DNA of 64,000 nucleotides, taken from NCBI GenBank assembly GCA_009774215.1, contig VSNH01000001.1, positions 53,420 through 117,419 on the forward strand. The letters run 5' to 3'. A program made the position numbers and the translations under genes. The stretch comes from Lachnospiraceae bacterium (GTDB lineage Bacteria; Bacillota; Clostridia; Lachnospirales; Lachnospiraceae). Positions 9,172-16,649 of the stretch are shown here, one piece after another; positions within the stretch are counted from its first letter, which is position 1, and every line of letters begins with the position of its first letter. The notes beneath the pieces are model-generated. The model did not search any database and had not been told where the DNA came from. It saw only the letters and a program-made list of their open reading frames with translations.

Positions 9172-10665
9172 TCAGGCGAACATGGCGAGTCCCTGCCCGA
9201 TCATATCTACAATCGGCTGGGAGCTGACACCCAGAATGACATTTAACAGGATAAAGCACACAAGCGCCACCGCATAGGATTTCATGTCCCGAAAGGTTAT
9301 GCCCTTATAGGGCGCGTCCGGCGCAGAAGTATAAATGCGGATTACGGTTTTCATAAAGTAGACCGCATTTAAGACCGTGCTGATTCCAAGTACAATCAGC
9401 GAAGCCAGCATTTTGCCCTCCATCTGCACGGCGGCCTGCGCAAAGAGAAGCTTGCTGATGAAGCCGGAAAAGAGCGGAATGCCTACCATGGACAGCGATC
9501 CCGCTGTGAAAGCCGCGCCCGCCCATTTATTGCGGTAGGCGGCTCCTGTCAGATCGATAAATTTTCGGCTTCCGCCCGACACGTCCGTCAGACCGATGGC
9601 GGCGATAAACAGCAGGGATTTCGTTGCCGCATGGGATAAAATATGGAAAATACTGGCTATCATGCCCGCCTGTGTGCCCATGCCGAAGCCCATGTATATA
9701 TAACCGATCTGCGCCACCGAGGAGAAGGCGATCATCCTGCGGATATCGTTTTCCTTAATGGCGGAAATGGAACCGAATATCATTCCCATTAAGCCGAAGA
9801 CAAAGAGCACGTCGATGATTCTTGTGCTGTTAAAAATATCAAAACCGATCACACGATAAATAATTTTTATCAGTAAGAAAATGTACCCTTTGGACACCAG
9901 GCTGGAAAGGATCGCCGCGGAGGAAACCGTGGAATAACCGTAAGCGTCCGGCAGCCATGCATGGAAAGGGAACAGCGCGCTCTTAATGCAGAGGCCAATG
10001 CACATCAGCGCCACCGAGACAATCAGCGGAATTTGATATTCACCGTTTGCCATTAAAAGTCCCACTGATTCTTTGATATTGCTCATCAATAGGTGACCTG
10101 TCAGGTCGTACATGATACACAGCCCAAATAGCAAAAGACCCGAACCGAGCAGACTCATAATCATATAGCGGACGGCAGCCTCGATGGTGCGCCCCACCTG
10201 ACGAATCATAATCAGGCCGCAGGCGGAGATCGTGTTGATCTCCACAAAGACGTAGGCCGTAAACATATCGTTGGTGTAAACCAGCGCGAGCAGGGAGCTC
10301 AGCAGAAGATTCACCAAGATGTAGTATAAATTGTGTTTACTCTCCACCACCTCGCCGGGGAGCTTGTGTGCGCCGCCCGCCATGGACAGGTACATGATGA
10401 TGCAGAAAAAGAGCGCCATGCCCGCCTCCAGCACGCCGGCCCGGATTTCGTTGCCCCAGGGCGCGGGAAAGTGTCCCATCCAGTAGATATAGGCGTCGCC
10501 CGTGGAGAGAAGATATAAAAGAAGCACAGCCGACATTAGCCCGACCGCAAGAATAACAGTGCGGTTTACCACCTTTGCCTTTTTTGCGGGCAGCATGGAG
10601 CAGACGGTGCCGGAAAAAAGGCTCAAAAGGATGGAGAAAAAGGGAAAATTACAGACAAAAGGCAT
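9172..10665 (-). CDS. Mrp-type antiporter subunit, MrpD-like (first after MrpC)
   Basis: 497 residues, PF00361 family, placed directly after mrpC, as mrpD is in canonical operons, so this is the best positional MrpD. Channel motifs: FVEINTISACGLIMI (Glu) and GLCIKSALFPFHAWLPDAYG (Lys), then STVSSAAILSSLVSKGYIF. The start at 10665 is translationally coupled: the mrpC stop codon is immediately upstream, and GGAGGG lies 8 bases before the ATG. The blocks differ from the next two subunits more than those differ from each other. MrpC and MrpD normally contact each other, which fits the adjacency. Confidence 0.87.
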   Translation of the reverse strand: MPFVCNFPFFSILLSLFSGTVCSMLPAKKAKVVNRTVILAVGLMSAVLLLYLLSTGDAYIYWMGHFPAPWGNEIRAGVLEAGMALFFCIIMYLSMAGGAHKLPGEVVESKHNLYYILVNLLLSSLLALVYTNDMFTAYVFVEINTISACGLIMIRQVGRTIEAAVRYMIMSLLGSGLLLFGLCIMYDLTGHLLMSNIKESVGLLMANGEYQIPLIVSVALMCIGLCIKSALFPFHAWLPDAYGYSTVSSAAILSSLVSKGYIFLLIKIIYRVIGFDIFNSTRIIDVLFVFGLMGMIFGSISAIKENDIRRMIAFSSVAQIGYIYMGFGMGTQAGMIASIFHILSHAATKSLLFIAAIGLTDVSGGSRKFIDLTGAAYRNKWAGAAFTAGSLSMVGIPLFSGFISKLLFAQAAVQMEGKMLASLIVLGISTVLNAVYFMKTVIRIYTSAPDAPYKGITFRDMKSYAVALVCFILLNVILGVSSQPIVDMIGQGLAMFA

Positions 10666-10666
10666 A

Positions 10667-11041
10667 TTATTTTCCCTCCTTTTTCAACTGTGTGGAGATC
10701 TCGTCCAGATCCAGCGTGTGGTACCTGAGATAAAGACGGATCGTCAATGACAGCATCAGCGCGGTCACGGAGACAGAAACCACGATACCTGTCAGGACAA
10801 GGCCGCTGGGAATCGGGTTAATGTAGGCTTCCGTGCTGGTGACACCGTTCGCCACAATGGGCGCAACCCGCCCCGCGATATAGCCTTTTTCCGCCAAAAA
10901 GAGGTAAATCGCGCTGTCCATGATATTTAAGCCGATAATTTTCTTAATCAGGTTAGTCTGCAGAAGCAGATTGGTGAAGCCGATACAGAAGAGAATCGCT
11001 GACACGGCCTCGCCGTAATTTGCAAATAAATTCGGGCCCAT
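10667..11041 (-). CDS. mrpC: MrpC/NuoK-like antiporter subunit
   Basis: 124 residues with three predicted membrane helices, typical of MrpC/MnhC, the NuoK homologue. The family core is visible as AILFCIGFTNLLLQTNLIKKIIGLNIMD and GLVLTGIVVSVSVTALMLSL; the segment after IMDSAIYLFL contains NPIPSGLVLTGIVV, the NuoK-type motif. The start at 11041 (MGPNLFANY) is preferred over an in-frame upstream ATG at 11101: AGGAGG lies about 8 bases before it and the stop of the upstream gene is one base away, so the pair is coupled. In the complex it bridges the antiporter subunits. Confidence 0.88.
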   Translation of the reverse strand: MGPNLFANYGEAVSAILFCIGFTNLLLQTNLIKKIIGLNIMDSAIYLFLAEKGYIAGRVAPIVANGVTSTEAYINPIPSGLVLTGIVVSVSVTALMLSLTIRLYLRYHTLDLDEISTQLKKEGK

Positions 11042-11042
11042 T

Positions 11043-12002
11043 CTAAAACCCTCCTTTTCGGAACATAGCGTAAAAAGCGTAAATCGTGCAGGCAACCACA
11101 AGACCCACCGCGATATTTAAGGGCAAAATCAGACCGCTTGAGAGGATTGCGCCGGGCGTCCCCTTCGGGATTACGCTGTGAAGCTGATTGGCGCCCGTGT
11201 AGAACGAGTAGCTTTTGGCCAGACAGTAGAAGGAGAGGGAGAAAAAGCAGACCCATTTGTAGGTCTTTTCCGTGAAAAACCGTTCTGTCCTCTTGAAGCC
11301 GAAAGCATTCAGGTAGAGCACAAGCCCTGCGCCGATGACCGCGCCGCCGGAAAAGCCGCCGCCGGGACCAAGATGGCCGTTTAAGATGATATAAATACCG
11401 AAAATAATGATAATCGGCACAAGAAAAGTCGCCACAAGCTGTAAAATGGCGTCGTTTTTCGGCTCAAAGCGGCGGTCGCTCACTTCCGCCTCATCCTTTT
11501 CCGTCTTATTCAGGCGCAGCAGGATCAGCACTGTAACGGTTGCCGTGAAGAGCACATGGGATTCGCCCAGCGTGTCAAACGCTCTGTAGTCCAGAATCAT
11601 GCCTGCAACAATGTTGACTGCGCCCGTTTCCTCCAACCCTTTCTCAATGTAACGCGCGGCCACCTCGTTGTTGACCGGCCTGGTCACCGTTCCGATGGCG
11701 GGCAGATAGGAGACCGTCACCAGAAGCAGGGCGATCAGAAACAGGCAGAAAAGAATGCTGGTTGCCTGGTATAATCGATGAAACAGGTGCAGCCACCTGT
11801 TGTGCGCAGTGTCATAGACCTTGTCCATGATGGCATCATGTTCTTTCTCATGGCGCAGCGCGGCCTCCTGATCAGGCTGGTACTCCTTCTGCGGATGCAT
11901 CTCCATTTCCCCGGTGTAAGGGTCTTTTTCGCCGGAAAGCCAACGAAAAAAACGGAAGGCAAAGGTTTTTTGGTATTCTTCTGCCGTCTTTTTTCTACTC
12001 AT
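11043..12002 (-). CDS. Fused MbhE-MrpB antiporter subunit
   Basis: 319 residues with two family units in one chain. After a charged cytoplasmic N-terminus of about 70 residues and a first helix, residues about 125-160 carry the MbhE/MrpA C-terminal signature (AVNIVAGMILDYRAFDTLGE; canonical form VNxVNxILVDFRGxDT). From about residue 185 it is MrpB-like: LVPIIIIFGIYIILNGHLGPGGGFSGG, with the diagnostic GHxxPGGGF motif. In Pyrococcus mbh operons these are separate genes, mbhE and mbhF. Its start overlaps the upstream DUF4040 gene by 8 bases, and its end nearly touches mrpC. No frameshift or internal ribosome site is apparent between the halves, so a genuine fusion is likely. Confidence 0.82.
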   Translation of the reverse strand: MSRKKTAEEYQKTFAFRFFRWLSGEKDPYTGEMEMHPQKEYQPDQEAALRHEKEHDAIMDKVYDTAHNRWLHLFHRLYQATSILFCLFLIALLLVTVSYLPAIGTVTRPVNNEVAARYIEKGLEETGAVNIVAGMILDYRAFDTLGESHVLFTATVTVLILLRLNKTEKDEAEVSDRRFEPKNDAILQLVATFLVPIIIIFGIYIILNGHLGPGGGFSGGAVIGAGLVLYLNAFGFKRTERFFTEKTYKWVCFFSLSFYCLAKSYSFYTGANQLHSVIPKGTPGAILSSGLILPLNIAVGLVVACTIYAFYAMFRKGGF

Positions 12003-12270
12003 TTTCCTTTTCCTCCTTTGTTTCAGGCTCGGAAGCGTCGATGGCGTGAATTTTTTTGAGCGTCACAAAGAAGAGAACGCTCGTAATCCCTGCGCCAACG
12101 GCGGCCTCCGTGATCGCCAGATCGGGAGACTCCAGACAGATCCAGAGCATAGACATAACCAGACTGAAGGACATATAAATCAAAATAGAATTTAAAAGAT
12201 TTTTCGAAAAGCTGACGGAGACTGCGCAGACAATCAACAGTCCCATCAAAATGATCTGAAATATTGTCAT
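11995..12270 (-). CDS. DUF4040/MbhD-like antiporter subunit
   Basis: 91 residues, three predicted helices and an acidic tail (EPETKEEKENE). The core SFSLVMSMLWICLESPDLAITEAAVGAGI carries the APDvAxTEAxVGxG-type motif of DUF4040, equivalent to the C-terminal part of full-length MrpA and to MbhD. The start overlaps the mrpG stop (ATGA) and the end overlaps the next start by 8 bases, so translation is tightly coupled. Together with the MbhE part of the next gene it supplies what is one polypeptide (MrpA C-terminus) in Bacillus Mrp. This marks the operon as the split, Mbh-like type. Confidence 0.83.
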   Translation of the reverse strand: MTIFQIILMGLLIVCAVSVSFSKNLLNSILIYMSFSLVMSMLWICLESPDLAITEAAVGAGITSVLFFVTLKKIHAIDASEPETKEEKENE

Positions 12271-12671
12271 GACACTGACTCCTCCTTGTCCTCTGCATGT
12301 TCCTCTTTCCCTGCTGCGGCCAGTTCCCGCTCCAGAATTTCCACATCCTCATACAGTTCGCAGTGTGCCGATAGGTGGTCGTTGGTAGCGGCCTCCAGCC
12401 TTGAAAGCACATGGGAGGAGACGGGAGAAGCGAACCACAAAAAAACGATAACCAGAAATATTTTTAAAGTCGTAAAGTTCAGGCCCGAGAAAATCATCAG
12501 ACCGATCAGACACGCGCCGATGCCAAGCGTATCGCCCATGGCGGCGGCGTGCATTCTGTTCAGAACGTATTTAAAATGAAAGACGCCGAACAGCTCCGTG
12601 AAGAAAATGACCATTCCGATCAGTATAAACAGGCATCCAACGATAAACCTGATCCATTCAGCTGCGTTCAT
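12267..12671 (-). CDS. mrpG: MrpG/MnhG-like antiporter subunit
   Basis: 134 residues from the start at 12671 (MNAAEWIRFI). That start is chosen because AAGGGGG lies 8 bases upstream; the ATG at 12677 would be only 2 bases from it. Three predicted helices; family features are GVFHFKYVLNRMHAAAMGDTLG (RMHAAT-type motif) and the SPVSSHVLSRLEA loop. The C-terminus is extended by about 40 Glu-rich residues, longer than typical MrpG. It overlaps the mrpF end by 14 bases and the DUF4040 start by 4. Confidence 0.86.
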   Translation of the reverse strand: MNAAEWIRFIVGCLFILIGMVIFFTELFGVFHFKYVLNRMHAAAMGDTLGIGACLIGLMIFSGLNFTTLKIFLVIVFLWFASPVSSHVLSRLEAATNDHLSAHCELYEDVEILERELAAAGKEEHAEDKEESVS

Positions 12672-12990
12672 CCGCATTTCCCCCTTCCGTATTTTCCTGA
12701 CTGTGGTGCTGCTCCTCGTAGATACCGATATAAACCTTGGAGATTACAACCACGGAGAGAAAGCTGATCATGGCGTAGATCAGACAGATATCCACCAGAT
12801 AGCCCTCTTTCAAAAGCAGCGCCAGAATGGAGATCATAACCATGACCATCGTGCCCATCATGTTGACGGCCATCAGGCGGTCAGCCACGCGGGGCCCTTT
12901 TACCGCGCGGATCAGGCAGATCAGCAGCATAAAGGAGAGCACGATCAGCAAAATAATAAATAGCGGGTGGTAGATTACTTCCTTATTCAT
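12658..12990 (-). CDS. mrpF: MrpF/MnhF-like antiporter subunit
   Basis: 110 residues with three predicted helices. The family signature is RAVKGPRVADRLMAVNMMGTM (canonical GPxxxDRxxAxN), followed by YLVDICLIYAMISFLSVVVISK. The start at 12990 overlaps the mrpE stop (ATGA). The hydrophilic tail (QHHSQENTEGGNADERS) is longer than usual and overlaps the mrpG start. Small membrane subunit needed for assembly and activity of Mrp complexes. Confidence 0.87.
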   Translation of the reverse strand: MNKEVIYHPLFIILLIVLSFMLLICLIRAVKGPRVADRLMAVNMMGTMVMVMISILALLLKEGYLVDICLIYAMISFLSVVVISKVYIGIYEEQHHSQENTEGGNADERS

Positions 12991-13451
12991 AGTTTCTCCT
13001 CTATTTTTTCTAAAAGCTTCACGAATACGGAGGAGGAAATGCCCTCCGCCAGCTCTTTGTCAAGGCAGTGTACCGTATATTCATTATCCGTCAGCGCAAC
13101 GGTGATCGTACCGGGGGTCAGCGTGATGGAATTGGCTAACAGCACCTTTGCAAAAGTAGTGTGCAGGTCGGTTTTAAAATGTACGACTGCCGGTTCCAAT
13201 TCGTACTCTGCGGTGTAAATCAGACGAAAGACGGTGAGATTCGCCTTTAATATCTCCCAGATCAGAGTCAGCATATATTGAAGCAGCAGCGGCGCCTCTT
13301 TCCATAAAAAAAGGTCGTATCGGGGGCTGTAATTGAAAAACTTACATAAAAACCAATACATAGCCCCTGCAATAACGACGCCGAAGGCAGCGATTTCCGC
13401 AGTAAACTGCCCGTTAAATATCACCCAGATCAGAAAAAAAAGAATTAACAT
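12987..13451 (-). CDS. mrpE: MrpE/MnhE-like antiporter subunit
   Basis: 154 residues and first gene of the operon. N-terminal hydrophobic pair of helices (LILFFLIWVIFNG), then the MrpE body with LLANSITLTPGTITVALTDN, the diagnostic NSITLTPGT motif, and a soluble C-terminal end. The ATG at 13451 follows a GGGGCGGAA ribosome site. A strong promoter lies about 90 bases upstream (13538-13566), consistent with one long transcript through to 3771. Confidence 0.88.
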   Translation of the reverse strand: MLILFFLIWVIFNGQFTAEIAAFGVVIAGAMYWFLCKFFNYSPRYDLFLWKEAPLLLQYMLTLIWEILKANLTVFRLIYTAEYELEPAVVHFKTDLHTTFAKVLLANSITLTPGTITVALTDNEYTVHCLDKELAEGISSSVFVKLLEKIEEKL

Positions 13452-13537
13452 GTTTCCGCCCCGTTCTTCTGAAAATAATTTTGTATTTCGTAAGTGTGTT
13501 TCTTCCTATTAAAAAGGGAGCCTGTACGACCGATGAT

Positions 13538-13566
13538 ATTATGTACCTAAAAAGCGGAAGTGTCAA
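13538..13566 (-). promoter_or_regulatory. Promoter of the antiporter operon
   Basis: On the minus strand TTGACA (13561-13566) and CATAAT (13538-13543) are exactly 17 bp apart: a consensus -35 and a one-mismatch -10. No other operon promoter is apparent between mrpE and the 3' end. Confidence 0.75.
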
Positions 13567-13574
13567 GAGGGTCT

Positions 13575-13602
13575 TTTACAGCTCTGCTCTTTTTGGTAAA
13601 AT
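13575..13602 (+). promoter_or_regulatory. Promoter of the PanE-like gene
   Basis: TTTACA (13575-13580), 16 bp, TAAAAT (13597-13602), about 40 bases before the ATG at 13642. It is divergent from the antiporter promoter, with the two -35 boxes only 8 bp apart, so a regulator could affect both. Confidence 0.6.
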
Positions 13603-13641
13603 GAAAAAAATGGAAATAAAATAATTGATACGGAGGCACAC

Positions 13642-14562
13642 ATGAAATATTTAGTAATCGGCGCGGGCGGCACAGGCGGCAGCATCGGCGCGTATATGAC
13701 GGAGGCGGGAAAGGATGTGACGCTGATTGCCCGAGGGGAACATCTGAAAAGAATGCAGGAGGGGGGCCTTAAGATGGAGACCGCCAGGAAGGGCAACTAC
13801 ACCGTGCATTCTGTCAAAGCGGCGGATATGGCGCATTACGATGAACAGCCGGACATTATTTTTGTCTGTGTAAAGGGGTATTCGCTGGAGGAGACGATTT
13901 CCTTTATCAAAAGAGTAGCGAAAGAGACGACGATTGTAATACCCATTCTGAATATATATGGCACGGGCGGCCGTATGCAGGAGAAACTACCGGAGCTTCT
14001 GGTGACGGACGGGTGTATCTATATCGCGGCAGAAATTAAGGAGCCCGGGACGATCTGGCAGAACGGGGACATTTTTCGCATTGTATATGGTGTGCGGAAG
14101 GAGGAAGAGCTTCGGCCCGAGCTTTTTGAGGTGGCGAAGGATTTAAGGGAGAGTGGGATTGACGGCGTGTTGTCGGAGAATATTAAGAGAGACGCCTTGC
14201 AGAAATTTGCCTATGTATCGCCCATGGCGGCCTGCGGGCTTTACTATCATGTAAATGCCGGGGACGTGCAGGTGACCGGAGAGCCGCGTGATACGTTTGT
14301 GAAGCTGATGCGGGAGGTTGACGCGCTAGCGGTGGCAATGGGCGTTCCCTTTCTTGTAGATATCGTGACGACCAATCTGCAGATTTTGGATGCGCTGAAT
14401 CCCACGGCGAGCACATCCATGCAGAGGGACATTTACGCGGGCAAGGCTTCCGAGATCGACGGGCTGATTTACGAGGTGGTGCGGATGGGAGAAAAATACG
14501 GTGTGCCCACACCGACCTATCGGATGGTAGCGGATAAGGCAAGAGAGGACGGGCTGCAATAG
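13642..14562 (+). CDS. Ketopantoate reductase family oxidoreductase (PanE/ApbA-like)
   Basis: 306 residues, the usual PanE length. The Rossmann NAD(P) motif GAGGTGGSIGAYM begins at residue 8, close to the N-terminus as in the family. ILNIYGTG keeps the Asn of the LQNG-type motif, and DALQKFAYVSPMAA contains the Lys expected at the catalytic position. The C-terminal helical domain ends PTPTYRMVADKA. Known reaction for true PanE: NADPH reduction of 2-dehydropantoate to pantoate (CoA biosynthesis). No panB, panC or panD gene is adjacent, so it may instead act on another 2-keto acid. GGAGG precedes the ATG. Confidence 0.8.
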   Translation: MKYLVIGAGGTGGSIGAYMTEAGKDVTLIARGEHLKRMQEGGLKMETARKGNYTVHSVKAADMAHYDEQPDIIFVCVKGYSLEETISFIKRVAKETTIVIPILNIYGTGGRMQEKLPELLVTDGCIYIAAEIKEPGTIWQNGDIFRIVYGVRKEEELRPELFEVAKDLRESGIDGVLSENIKRDALQKFAYVSPMAACGLYYHVNAGDVQVTGEPRDTFVKLMREVDALAVAMGVPFLVDIVTTNLQILDALNPTASTSMQRDIYAGKASEIDGLIYEVVRMGEKYGVPTPTYRMVADKAREDGLQ

Positions 14563-14665
14563 AGGCAGAACAGGCTGGAAAAGTGGCATTCCCATGTTGG
14601 TTTGGGATTCCGTGAAGCCATATATTATATAAATGCTTTAACATATGCTAACGCAGGAGGAAGAA

Positions 14666-14881
14666 ATGGCAGAATCTACAGAGAGGAAATTCAAAGAAAG
14701 GTATCTTGCAGGTGAAATCGAGTTTGAGGAGATTGATGACTACAGTCAGGAGTGGGGATTTTCCGACACTACAGATACCTTGCGAGAGTACCTGGGTCTG
14801 AACGCTGAGGAGGAGGACGCGTGGGTGAGCGTGGGAGACGAGGCATTGAAGGAATTGTTGGACGGACAAAAAAAGGGTTGA
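14666..14881 (+). CDS. Small acidic hypothetical protein, 71 residues
   Basis: The start at 14666 (MAESTERKFK) is chosen because GGAGG lies a few bases upstream; an in-frame ATG at 14645 lacks such a site. The product is strongly acidic (EIEFEEIDDYSQEWG, NAEEEDAWVS) with a basic end (DGQKKG), no membrane segment and no recognised domain. Its stop codon lies inside the terminator stem, so ribosomes finishing translation would cover the hairpin. No functional partner is evident; it lies 103 bases after the PanE-like gene. Confidence 0.6.
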   Translation: MAESTERKFKERYLAGEIEFEEIDDYSQEWGFSDTTDTLREYLGLNAEEEDAWVSVGDEALKELLDGQKKG

Positions 14882-14897
14882 TTACCAACCCTTTTTT
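14869..14897 (+). terminator. Rho-independent terminator, probably bidirectional
   Basis: AAAAAAGGGTTG, short loop, CAACCC then six T. Because the stem is flanked by A6 and T6 it can act on both strands. The stop codon of the 71-residue gene (14879-14881) is within the stem and loop. Confidence 0.8.
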
Positions 14898-15031
14898 GTG
14901 TGGTGGTGTCGTTGCGTGAGGTCAACGTGGCAGATGAAAATTCAGGCAAATCCTTTAGTGAAATACGAATGAGTCAATACACCAATACAGTATAGCTGTG
15001 CTGCTTGTTCGGCTGCGCAAAAAATGATGTA

Positions 15032-15769
15032 TCAGTTGGCGGATATTTCATGCTTACGCAGATAAAAAACAGACAGCGCGGCAAAAATGGCGATATACCC
15101 GATGGAATTGACTATAAGAGTCAATGTGCTAATCTCCATATTCGGATTGTTGGCCCGCATACCCAAACAGTAGATGGAGTAGGGGTAATTCATACCGTAG
15201 TCATGGTTGGTCATATACAACCCTAAGATTCCTCCGGCCAGGGCAATGCCGATGGGGACGGCAAAGGAGCGGATGAGCAGGGAGAGGAGGAGCTGTACAC
15301 AGCAGACCACCACCGCGCCAACCGTGCCGCAGAGAAACCACTCGGGGGCTTCCTTTGGAAAAGGGCCCTGAATCCCGGCAGCTTTGCCACAGACGAAAAA
15401 CAGGAAAAATATCCATAAATTTCCAAGGATGGTCACCCGCACCGCCTGCGTCAGCTTGCCGAGATAAAGGCTGGAAATCGGCAGGGGTGCGGTTAAAAAG
15501 CTGTTCCAGTTGTGGCGGGTGTGCTCCAGCCGCCAGAGATAGGAGCAGTAAGTGCCGATCAGAGCCGGCATGAAAAGATAGCAGAGAAAAAGTGTGTGCT
15601 GGCTCCACAAACTGTACCATTCCGATTTTAAAACGCCGAGATTCATTTTATAATTCATGGTGCCGAAGAAAGCGGAAATCATGGGAAGCGCAAAGAACGC
15701 CAGCCATACCGGGCTTCGTTTCAGTTTCAGGGATTCGGCCTTAACGGCACGGATATAGGATGTATGCAT
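15032..15769 (-). CDS. ABC-2 permease, lantibiotic-immunity type (LanG-like)
   Basis: 245 residues, about six predicted helices, in the family of EpiG/MutG-type immunity permeases. The N-terminus MHTSYIRAVKAESLKLKRSP (amphipathic segment followed by KLKRSPxWL) is typical of ABC-2 permeases of this group. GGAGG precedes the ATG at 15769. A 127-base gap, unusually long for such operons, separates it from the other permease gene; nothing recognisable was seen in it. It probably pairs with the gene at 15897-16649 as a heterodimeric channel driven by the ATPase at 16646-17566. Confidence 0.75.
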   Translation of the reverse strand: MHTSYIRAVKAESLKLKRSPVWLAFFALPMISAFFGTMNYKMNLGVLKSEWYSLWSQHTLFLCYLFMPALIGTYCSYLWRLEHTRHNWNSFLTAPLPISSLYLGKLTQAVRVTILGNLWIFFLFFVCGKAAGIQGPFPKEAPEWFLCGTVGAVVVCCVQLLLSLLIRSFAVPIGIALAGGILGLYMTNHDYGMNYPYSIYCLGMRANNPNMEISTLTLIVNSIGYIAIFAALSVFYLRKHEISAN

Positions 15770-15896
15770 GTAAGTTCCTCCTTGTCAGATATTCATATTT
15801 TCGTGTGCGACACTTCTTAGAGCAGATGTTCAACTACAATTCACACATGCGCCAGATTGCACAATTATTTACTGCTATGCGGTGTGAAAAGTAACT

Positions 15897-16649
15897 TTAT
15901 GCTTCCTTTCTGGCAAATAAAATCCGCCCTGCCGTATAAAAAACCACAATCCACACAAAGATCGCGGCAACGGCACACAGTTCAACCGGCGAGTATTCCC
16001 GGTAAAAGAAGTGTATGACCCTTGTCTCCGGGTTCCAGTTCATACTTACCTGCGCGGCGGAGAGAAAACCGCCCCACGGAAGAAAAGAGTACATTTTGAC
16101 ATACATTAAAATGAGCCCCAGCATGGAGCCGCCAAGCCCGGCCACCAGAGGAATCATCTGGTTAAAGAACAGCATGGACAAAAGAAGCTGCAATAAGTAT
16201 AAGGACAGGCAGCAGGCGAGATTTAACACAAAGGCTGTGGCATAATACTTCCATTCCGGATGTCCTGCATAGCCCCGGGCGTAACCTAAAGCAATGACAA
16301 AAATAAACTGCGCGGCAGAGATGGCGAGAATAAAGAGGAGACCGCAGATTACCTTTGCGTGGTAAAGCGCGCCCGGTCGGCGCAGTGTGTTTAACAGCTT
16401 ATAGGTATTGCCCTTGTGCTCCACGTCCGCAAGGCGGGAGGCGAGCACGGACATAATGGTTGGCATCATGATAACACTCACCAGCGGGAGAGAATAGAGC
16501 ATGGAAATCCATCCTTCCAGCCGCTCGCTCTCGTCGGGGTGACTGCCGGACCAGAGCAGCCACGCGAACTGGACACAGATCAGGGCACCCATGGTCAGTG
16601 CAATTTTTTTTCGTTTGATTTTCTGAAATTCCATCTGCAGAGTAATCAT
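15897..16649 (-). CDS. ABC-2 permease, lantibiotic-immunity type (LanE-like)
   Basis: 250 residues with about six predicted helices. It starts MITLQMEFQKIKRKKIALTM, the basic cytoplasmic entry common to bacitracin/lantibiotic export permeases. The loop after helix 2 (LADVEHKGNTYKLLNTLRRP) matches the conserved coupling region of this family. Its ATG overlaps the ATPase stop (ATGA), so the two are co-translated. Known members remove membrane-acting peptides from the cytoplasmic membrane. Confidence 0.78.
   Translation of the reverse strand: MITLQMEFQKIKRKKIALTMGALICVQFAWLLWSGSHPDESERLEGWISMLYSLPLVSVIMMPTIMSVLASRLADVEHKGNTYKLLNTLRRPGALYHAKVICGLLFILAISAAQFIFVIALGYARGYAGHPEWKYYATAFVLNLACCLSLYLLQLLLSMLFFNQMIPLVAGLGGSMLGLILMYVKMYSFLPWGGFLSAAQVSMNWNPETRVIHFFYREYSPVELCAVAAIFVWIVVFYTAGRILFARKEA

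Noticed and set aside
3771..13451. Respiratory complex I operon
   Set aside because: Only antiporter-type subunits are present; no NuoB, C, D, E, F, G, H or I gene and no iron-sulfur motif.
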